Assembly: GCA_028283765.1 (NCBI GenBank)
Contig: JAPWJY010000003.1
Span: 222,202-286,201, forward strand
DNA from: Parvibaculaceae bacterium
Lineage (GTDB): Bacteria; Pseudomonadota; Alphaproteobacteria; Parvibaculales; Parvibaculaceae
Direction of reading: 5' to 3'
Length of the DNA stretch: 64,000 nt
How positions within the stretch are numbered: the first letter of the stretch is position 1; each line of letters opens with the position of its first letter. The position numbers and the translations under genes were made by a program. Shown one piece after another: positions 58,692-64,000 of this stretch. The notes beneath the pieces are model-generated. The model had not been told where the DNA came from. It did no database searches and was given only the letters and a program-made list of their open reading frames with translations.

Positions 58692-60284
58692 TCAGATGAC
58701 GAAGAAGCCGTGCGTGCCGTCACGCTCCAGTTGCTCCACAAGCCCGAACTCCCAGTCGAGATAGGCCTGCATCGCGCTTTCCGGATTGTCCGTGCCTTCA
58801 TAGGGACGCCGGTAGCGGTCGATGAGCGGCGAGGCGAGCCGCATGTTGCCTTGCTCGACATCGAATCCCGCCTCAGCCCAACCGAATGTTCCGCCCGTCA
58901 GAACGGAAACCGGCTTGCCCGTCAGCGCGGCCAGTTCTGGCGCGACAAACCGCGAGAGGGCGCTGGTCCGGCAGACCGCGACATAGGAGTGGATATTTGC
59001 AGGAAGTTTCTTGATGGCTTCGGGAAGATCGCTTCGTATCGCGAACCAGGCCCCGGGAATGTGACCCTTTGCATAGGCTGCATTGGGGGCCACATCTATA
59101 ACCGCTATCTGCTGTGCCTGAAGATTGTCCTGAAGAAGTGTGTGGAGAGCCTGAGGTGAAATCTCCACGACAGCAGGTGCAGGCGCTCCGTTCGGCTTTT
59201 CAGGTCCGTGCGCAATCGCCCCTTCGGAGAGACCGCTGACAAGCACGCAAACCTCCCGGTTCATCTGGGCAAGCCAGGACGCGGTCATATTGGCGCGGAC
59301 CCCGTCATCGTCCACCAGCACGATGAGCGACCCCTGGACAGGCGCATAGACATCCGTTTCCTGCACGAGCTGCCCGCCCGGGGCATGGCGGAAGCCATCC
59401 AGATGCGCGGCCTCATATTCTTCCTTCGTACGGACATCGAACCGGTAGGTTGTGCGAGACGGGACCGCCGACAGGGCCCCGAACTCGGCATGTGAGATGT
59501 GCCGCACACCGGCGCGTTCAGCCAGCGAGCGGGCGGCGAGCGCGGCGTCTCTCGCTTTTTCAGGATTCACATCGCCAAATTTGCGTTCCTGTCCATGTTC
59601 AAGCTGCTGCCTGGCCAGCGTCCATCCGATCGTGCCGTTGCGCAGGGCATAGACCGGGTTGCTCACACCGGCATTCACCAGCGACTGCGCGCCGATGAGG
59701 CTGCGCGTGCGTCCGGCGCAGTTGATGATGACGATCGTCTCCGGCTCCGGTGCCATGTCGCCGACCCGGTAGACCAGTTCCCCGCCGGGCACGTTGATGC
59801 CAGTGGGAATGCTCATCGTGTGATATTCCTCGAAAGGACGGGCATCGAGAACGACGAGCTTCGTCTTCTTGTCGAGCAATGCCTGCACCTCCCCGGCTGA
59901 CAGCGAAGGCGTGTGGCGCCGGGCTTCGACAAGTTCGCCGAACGCCTTGCTCGGCACGTTCACGTCACGGAAAATTTCGTAGCCGGCGTCTTTCCAGCCC
60001 TGCAGGCCCTGATCGAGAAGGCTGACATCTGAATATCCAAGCTCTTCGATTTTTTGCGCCGCCCGCGCCGCAAGTCCTTCGCCGTCGTCATAGATAACGA
60101 TCTGCGTATCGCGCCGGGGAATGCGATTGAATATGTCGAGTTCAATCCGGCTCAGCGAAAGATGGGCCGCGAACAAGGGATGCTCCTGCGCGAACGGGTC
60201 TTCCTCCCGCACGTCGAGAAGGGCAATTTCCCGTTTTCCAAGAAGCGCATCCCGGACTTCATGAGGCGTCGTTGTTCTGGTCAT
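58692..60284 (-). CDS. Four-domain rhodanese with alternating active and degenerate sites
   Basis: 530 residues with four rhodanese domains. Active-site loop positions read: domain 1 VIYDDGEGLA (Asp67 in place of Cys), domain 2 VIINCAGRTRS (Cys189), domain 3 VLVDDDGVRAN (Asp326), domain 4 VAVCRTSALS (Cys438). So domains 2 and 4 can form a persulfide and 1 and 3 cannot. No signal peptide is seen, so it is cytoplasmic. Beside a thiol dioxygenase and sulfonate genes it probably handles sulfane sulfur. A palindrome overlies its promoter (60334-60348). Confidence 0.93.
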   Translation of the reverse strand: MTRTTTPHEVRDALLGKREIALLDVREEDPFAQEHPLFAAHLSLSRIELDIFNRIPRRDTQIVIYDDGEGLAARAAQKIEELGYSDVSLLDQGLQGWKDAGYEIFRDVNVPSKAFGELVEARRHTPSLSAGEVQALLDKKTKLVVLDARPFEEYHTMSIPTGINVPGGELVYRVGDMAPEPETIVIINCAGRTRSLIGAQSLVNAGVSNPVYALRNGTIGWTLARQQLEHGQERKFGDVNPEKARDAALAARSLAERAGVRHISHAEFGALSAVPSRTTYRFDVRTKEEYEAAHLDGFRHAPGGQLVQETDVYAPVQGSLIVLVDDDGVRANMTASWLAQMNREVCVLVSGLSEGAIAHGPEKPNGAPAPAVVEISPQALHTLLQDNLQAQQIAVIDVAPNAAYAKGHIPGAWFAIRSDLPEAIKKLPANIHSYVAVCRTSALSRFVAPELAALTGKPVSVLTGGTFGWAEAGFDVEQGNMRLASPLIDRYRRPYEGTDNPESAMQAYLDWEFGLVEQLERDGTHGFFVI

Positions 60285-60686
60285 AATGCTGGTGGCTGAC
60301 TCTTTTGCAGGGCTTTGCCGTTTCAGGGCGGATGATTTGTGACAAATCTATATTCGCCGGAGCGGTTTTCCCAATTCGATTTCACCAAACGGAACATAAA
60401 AATGCGTCACAGATGGGGCTTTCACGATATCTGATCGCGTGATGTGTGGACCGGCCGGGGCCTTCCGATTGAAGACCCCAGCGTTCCCGGCACACGTGAA
60501 ACTGATGACCTCAAGCTGACGAAATTCCGCCAGTTCCGGTGCGGTCTCCAAAGATTTTTGAGCATTATATTGCCTGAATGGCCTTCCCGGATCGTCTTAC
60601 TTGTAGAGGCAGGCGGGTTGAGCCACACGTTCTGGCCCCGGCCTTTGCACGAGCGGAGCCACATGCCTCTGGCTTGAGGGATAGTC
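60285..60686. promoter_or_regulatory. Rhodanese promoter with perfect 7+7 palindrome, in a 402-base gene-free gap
   Basis: On the minus strand, TTGGGA (complement of 60369-60374) and TATAGA (complement of 60347-60352) are 16 bases apart and make a plausible promoter for the rhodanese gene. The perfect palindrome GATTTGT-G-ACAAATC (60334-60348) abuts the -10 element and would cover the start site. The remaining part of the gap, to the AraC-type gene at 60687, shows no gene I can support. Confidence 0.6.
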
Positions 60687-61118
60687 ATGAGGGATGACAG
60701 CCACGGAATCAGCGATACGCCCATGGTCATGGTGGTACAGGAGAAACGGGCGACGCTGCTCGCGTCTCGTCTTGAGACCATCAAGCGGGGGATACGGATC
60801 GCAAGCCAGACCTTGCCCGCGGCCATAATGGTCGCAAAGACGGAAGAGCATGTGCTTGCCGCCTTGCCGCGCAGGCTCGGCGAAGACCATCTGGCGGAAC
60901 TCCTCGGCGTCAGCCTGCGCATCTTGCGCCGGGCCTTCCTCGACCAATATGGCACCACGCTCTACACGGCGCTCTATTCCCTCCGGCTGGATGAGGCCCG
61001 CCGCCGGCTGGATGAGAACAATAATCTTTCGGCTGCTATCGTGGCCCGTCAGTGCGGCTTTGGACATTACGCACGCTTCCATCATGACTTCACGGTGCGC
61101 TTCGGCCGGGCTCCCTGA
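60687..61118 (+). CDS. Standalone AraC-type DNA-binding domain protein
   Basis: 143 residues. From about residue 55 it is an AraC HTH pair: LGEDHLAELLGVSLRILRRA, FLDQYGTTLYTALYSLRLDE and ARQCGFGHYARFHHDFTVRF. There is no room for the usual N-terminal effector domain, so it is either a naturally short regulator or a remnant of a larger gene; no upstream in-frame continuation is evident. It lies ahead of the FecI/FecR set. Confidence 0.78.
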   Translation: MRDDSHGISDTPMVMVVQEKRATLLASRLETIKRGIRIASQTLPAAIMVAKTEEHVLAALPRRLGEDHLAELLGVSLRILRRAFLDQYGTTLYTALYSLRLDEARRRLDENNNLSAAIVARQCGFGHYARFHHDFTVRFGRAP

Positions 61119-61300
61119 AGCTGGCTTTGACGTCAGATAGCGCGCTGCGGCATCGCGCATGCCGATGGGCCTTCGATGGCGCTGTCGGGCCAGATGTCAT
61201 GAAACCGTAATCCTGGGCTACTAGCCTGCGCCGTCAGGAGGCAGGTTATCCGGCATCGTTTGCCGCAGGAGCCGCCGTCCTGAGTTTGAAGGGGTCGGTG

Positions 61301-62065
61301 GTGATCAATCCGCAATGGGCCAGGGGCGGCCTCAGTTCGCGCCTGAACATGGGCATCGCCCGTACCCCCCGGTTCTGCCTTGTCGTGATGTCCCTCGTTC
61401 CGGCGGGCCTGATGGCCTTTCCTGCTGCGGCCTCATCGGAACCTGGACGGCAGGCGGTGGCGGCGTCAGACGGGCTCACCCGCTTCAATATTCCGGCACA
61501 GCCGCTTGAGGATGCCCTGATGGCCTATGCCGCCGCGACGGGGGTCGAGGTGTTCGTCGATCACGCGCTGACGATTGGCCAGCGCTCGGCTCCCGTGCTG
61601 GGTACCTACAGCCCGGAGGCGGGCCTGCAAGGGTTGCTGGCGGGAACCGGACTGGAACTCCGCCATGCCGCAGACCATGCCTATACGCTGGTCGCGGCGC
61701 CCGTTCAGGAGCCGCCATCGGGCCGGATGCCGGGCTGGTCGGCGGATCAGGAACAAAGCCAGTTTTTCGCAGCGCTCCAGGCTGCGGTGAAACAGACCCT
61801 GTGCATGAGGCCGGGGACGGTCCCGGGGCAATATCGGGCGGCATTTGCAATCTGGATCGATTCCGTTGGCCGGGTGAGCGATGTTCGCGTCCTGAGCCTG
61901 AATGGGGCCGAGCAAACAGCCCGGGGGCTCCTTGACGGCATTCAGGGCATGTCAGTGGGCCAGCCGCCGCCGCAAGGCCTGGAACAGCCCGTGACCTTTG
62001 TCATCCTGCCGAGGCCGCCGGACCAGACCGGAGACTGCTGGCCGCAAAAGAGCGCACATGGATAA
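61301..62065 (+). CDS. Exported STN-domain protein with TonB-C-like C-terminus
   Basis: About 254 residues. A signal sequence (RFCLVVMSLVPAGLMAFPAA) is followed by an STN domain near residues 62-132 (FNIPAQPLEDALMAYAAATG, VLGTYSPEAGLQGLLAGTGL). The C-terminal 90 residues (YRAAFAIWIDSVGRVSDVRV to PVTFVILPRP) resemble a TonB C-terminal domain. The GTG at 61301 is chosen because GAAGGGG lies upstream; ATG at 61349 is the alternative. It precedes fecI, fecR and a probable receptor gene and is likely part of their signalling pathway. Confidence 0.78.
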   Translation: MINPQWARGGLSSRLNMGIARTPRFCLVVMSLVPAGLMAFPAAASSEPGRQAVAASDGLTRFNIPAQPLEDALMAYAAATGVEVFVDHALTIGQRSAPVLGTYSPEAGLQGLLAGTGLELRHAADHAYTLVAAPVQEPPSGRMPGWSADQEQSQFFAALQAAVKQTLCMRPGTVPGQYRAAFAIWIDSVGRVSDVRVLSLNGAEQTARGLLDGIQGMSVGQPPPQGLEQPVTFVILPRPPDQTGDCWPQKSAHG

Positions 62066-62136
62066 GGCGGCATCATATGAGATTACAGGCAGCATTTTCC
62101 GGCAACCCGGCTTTCTGAAGCAGTAGCGCGTTCGGT

Positions 62137-62688
62137 ATGGCAAATTCCAATCGTCTTTCCCTGCGCCAGATTCTGGTCGAGGGATATTATGACATGAGAC
62201 GGCGGCTGACCCGGCGGCTCGGCTCGGTGGAGCTTGCCAGCGAGGTTCTGCATGAGGCCTGGCTGCGCCTCGACGACGCGCGGGATGCGGCCCTTCTGCT
62301 GCGGCCCAATGATTATATTTTCCGCGTCGCGCTCAACATCGCCAGCGATCGACGCCGGACCGACAATCGCCGCCTGAGCTATTCGGAAGTGGAGAGCCTG
62401 TATCATTTCGCTGACACAGTTCTCCATGCCGACCGGGAAATCGAGGCGCGCTCGGAAGTTGCCGCGCTCGGCCGCGCCTTTGAAGGATTGACGCAGCGTC
62501 AGCAGGCGATTCTGATCGCCGTGCGTGTCGAGGGAACGCCTCACGCAGAACTCGCCAGGCGCTTTGGCATATCTGAACGCATGATCGACAAGGATTTACG
62601 CCGGGCGCTCGAACATTGCGCCAATCAGCTCGAACGCACGTTGAATACGCGGTTCAGTTCCCACCCGTTCAAATCGTCTACAGAATGA
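62137..62688 (+). CDS. ECF sigma factor, FecI type
   Basis: 183-residue RNA polymerase sigma factor. Region 2 contains LASEVLHEAWLRLDDARDAA and PNDYIFRVALNIASDRRRTD; region 4 contains GLTQRQQAILIAVRVEGTPH and ELARRFGISERMIDKDLRRA. Its stop overlaps the fecR-type start (ATGA at 62685-62688). It is expected to be released through FecR when the outer-membrane receptor binds ligand and to transcribe the receptor gene. Confidence 0.93.
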   Translation: MANSNRLSLRQILVEGYYDMRRRLTRRLGSVELASEVLHEAWLRLDDARDAALLLRPNDYIFRVALNIASDRRRTDNRRLSYSEVESLYHFADTVLHADREIEARSEVAALGRAFEGLTQRQQAILIAVRVEGTPHAELARRFGISERMIDKDLRRALEHCANQLERTLNTRFSSHPFKSSTE

Positions 62689-63719
62689 GCGAAGAAGTCA
62701 GGGACGCGGTGGTCAGATTGGGCAGCTTTCGGAAAACAGGACATCTGGGACGTCCAGACCAGGCGCATGCCGAGAGGCTGCAGCGGGAAGCCATGGCCTG
62801 GCTTTCCCTGCTGTCGTCCGGCACGGCGACGACGGCGGATGGAGAGGCTCTGAAGCGCTGGTGCCGCGAAGATCCGTCCCACGCCGAGGCCTATGCAAAA
62901 GCCGCCCGCATGTGGGAGATGCTGGCGCCGGTGGCGGCGCAGGCACCCGGGCCCGATATGGCTACGGCGACGGTTATGCCGCGCCAGATGGGCCGCCGCG
63001 CTTTTCTTGGCGGTGCGATCGCGGCATCGGCCGCTTGTGCCGCCTATGTCGTCATTCACCCGCCATTGGATATCTGGCCGTCGCTGGCCGAACTGGGGGC
63101 CGATGTCCGCACCGCCACCGGCGAACGGCGCCGTATCGACGTCGCGCAGGATGTCGAGGTGGACCTCAACACGCGCAGCAGCCTTGCGCTCCCCGCGGCC
63201 TCCGATGGCAGCCGTCACATCGAGCTTATCAGCGGCGAGGCAATCATCACGGCGGGGCCGAAAGCGGCAGAGGCATGTATTGTCATGGCCGGTGAGGGGC
63301 GGATTTTCGCCCATGATGCCCGTGTCGACGTGCGCCATGATGGCGCCCGGATCCGCGTCGTCTGCCTTGATGGTCAAGTGCGTGTCGAGCATCAGGCGCA
63401 AGCCGTCACCCTGGCTGCGCGCGAACAGGTTGTCTATGACGGCGGTGGTTTTCAGGGAGCCGGGACTGCCGACCCGTCTGTGGTCGCCGCATGGCAGCAG
63501 GGCCGGCTGATCTTCCGCAGGCAACCGCTCTCGCAGGTCATCGACGAGGTGAACCGCTACCGGCCCGGCCGGATCGTGTTGCTGGACAGCAGCCTTGGCC
63601 GCCGTCTGATCGATGCAAGCTTCCATCTCGACCGGCTTGAAAATGTCATCGTCTATCTCCGGCAGGCATTCGACGCCCGGATTACGGCATTACCCGGCGG
63701 CGTCATTCTCGTCGGCTGA
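62685..63719 (+). CDS. FecR-family sigma regulator with C-terminal STN module
   Basis: 344-residue inner-membrane anti-sigma/sigma regulator. The N-terminal cytoplasmic DUF4880 region has AMAWLSLLSSGTATTADGEA and CREDPSHAEAYAKAARMWEM. One membrane helix follows near GRRAFLGGAIAASAACAAYV, then the FecR domain (TATGERRRIDVAQDVEVDLN). The end (LIFRRQPLSQVIDEVNRYRP to FDARITALPGGVILVG) is an STN-like module that can meet the receptor's signalling domain in the periplasm. The ATG at 62685 lies in the sigma gene stop. Confidence 0.93.
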   Translation: MSEEVRDAVVRLGSFRKTGHLGRPDQAHAERLQREAMAWLSLLSSGTATTADGEALKRWCREDPSHAEAYAKAARMWEMLAPVAAQAPGPDMATATVMPRQMGRRAFLGGAIAASAACAAYVVIHPPLDIWPSLAELGADVRTATGERRRIDVAQDVEVDLNTRSSLALPAASDGSRHIELISGEAIITAGPKAAEACIVMAGEGRIFAHDARVDVRHDGARIRVVCLDGQVRVEHQAQAVTLAAREQVVYDGGGFQGAGTADPSVVAAWQQGRLIFRRQPLSQVIDEVNRYRPGRIVLLDSSLGRRLIDASFHLDRLENVIVYLRQAFDARITALPGGVILVG

Positions 63720-63796
63720 TCTGCCGGACACAGATAACCGGCATGCCCGGCTGCAAATTTTTTCCCGGTGCGGTTCTGATGGCCCTGGCCCTGTTC

Positions 63797-63838
63797 GTCG
63801 AAGAAGTACGGGGGACGTTTACGTCCGCCTTCTTCGAC
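63797..63838 (+). promoter_or_regulatory. Long bulged hairpin before the probable receptor gene
   Basis: Outer 10-base arms GTCGAAGAAG (63797-63806) and CTTCTTCGAC (63829-63838) enclose an inner stem GGACGT/ACGTCC around TT (63813-63826). It sits between fecR and the next start codon. It could be an attenuator or terminator that lowers read-through from the sigma/fecR operon into the receptor gene. Confidence 0.55.
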
Positions 63839-63887
63839 TTCCGCCAGACCATTGTCACATTCCCGTCATGTACAGGAGCCAGTACCG

Positions 63888-64000
63888 ATGTCGCCAAAGA
63901 TGCAGCCGAAGAAGCGATCTGAGCCGGGGTATGAAAAAGCTTTGGTCAAGGCAGGCAGCCTTGGGGGACGTCTCCACTGGCCTTTCAGGTATGGCGCCCT
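63888..64000 (+). CDS. Partial gene, probably TonB-dependent receptor (start only)
   Basis: An ATG at 63888 with AGGAG at 63874-63878 opens a frame that runs to the window end (MSPKMQPKKRSEPGYEKALV and 17 more codons). No family motif is yet visible. Context after fecI and fecR strongly suggests the cognate TonB-dependent receptor, whose long N-terminal region would be basic before the signal peptide, as here. Confidence 0.6.
   Translation, partial: MSPKMQPKKRSEPGYEKALVKAGSLGGRLHWPFRYGA

Overview
The window is about 64 kb of GC-rich, densely coded bacterial chromosome. Gene content and order point to an alphaproteobacterium: pgsA-moaD-moaE next to uvrC, carA-carB-greA, an intracellular PHA depolymerase, and a FecI/FecR/STN signalling set. 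The sulfonate and cysteine-sulfur block would suit a Parvibaculum-like or related organism, but genus is a guess. There are 64 protein-coding genes (the first and last are cut by the window edges) and one tRNA with a CAT anticodon. I see no insertion sequence, prophage or CRISPR array.

Region by region. 1-1626: last two permease genes of a polyamine-type ABC importer. 1623-9377: MFS exporter, molybdopterin synthase (moaDE) with pgsA, uvrC, a pterin pair (folB plus a pteridine-reductase-like SDR), a cupin protein, a small DUF6356 protein and a GST. 9517-16400: PHA depolymerase, zinc-ribbon metallopeptidase, MscS channel, uvrB, EamA transporter. 16464-19084: AT-rich leader and a GT9-like protein with a long disordered N-terminus, a TetR regulator and a small membrane protein. 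19204-22815: MocR regulator divergent from an FMN split-barrel protein, then aspartate aminotransferase. 23031-27702: msrP, methionine salvage genes mtnBDC, trxB and a 2-Cys peroxiredoxin, so several sulfur and redox functions lie together. 27903-31655: a three-gene unit with an unrecognised 659-residue protein, a 2OG-Fe(II) oxygenase and an ELM1-family protein. 31745-41136: regulators, lysoplasmalogenase, msrQ (10 kb from msrP), an FAD-linked dehydrogenase, a VOC protein, a nitronate monooxygenase, a Crp/Fnr regulator and two tandem TauD-type dioxygenases. 41201-48167: greA, carB, carA, a YqeY protein, a SIMPL protein and the tRNA.

48243-60284 is the most accessory-looking stretch. An IclR regulator sits divergent from a CoA-transferase/crotonase operon, with two matching palindromes between them. 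A sulfonate-type ABC importer with two different permeases lies divergent from a TauD dioxygenase, an SfnB-like flavoprotein and an SsuD-like LLM monooxygenase. A cysteine-dioxygenase-like enzyme and a four-domain rhodanese follow. Together these suggest uptake and oxidative desulfonation of organosulfur compounds with downstream handling of the released sulfur.

60687-64000 holds a lone AraC DNA-binding domain and a trans-envelope signalling set: an STN protein with a TonB-C-like end, an ECF sigma factor, a FecR with a C-terminal STN module, and the first codons of a gene that is probably the cognate TonB-dependent receptor.

The points I would look at first are the alternating active and degenerate rhodanese domains, the paired IclR operators, the palindromes on the sulfonate and rhodanese promoters, the crotonase lacking both catalytic glutamates, and the unidentified 27903-29882 protein. 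All calls come from reading the sequence; no database search was run.
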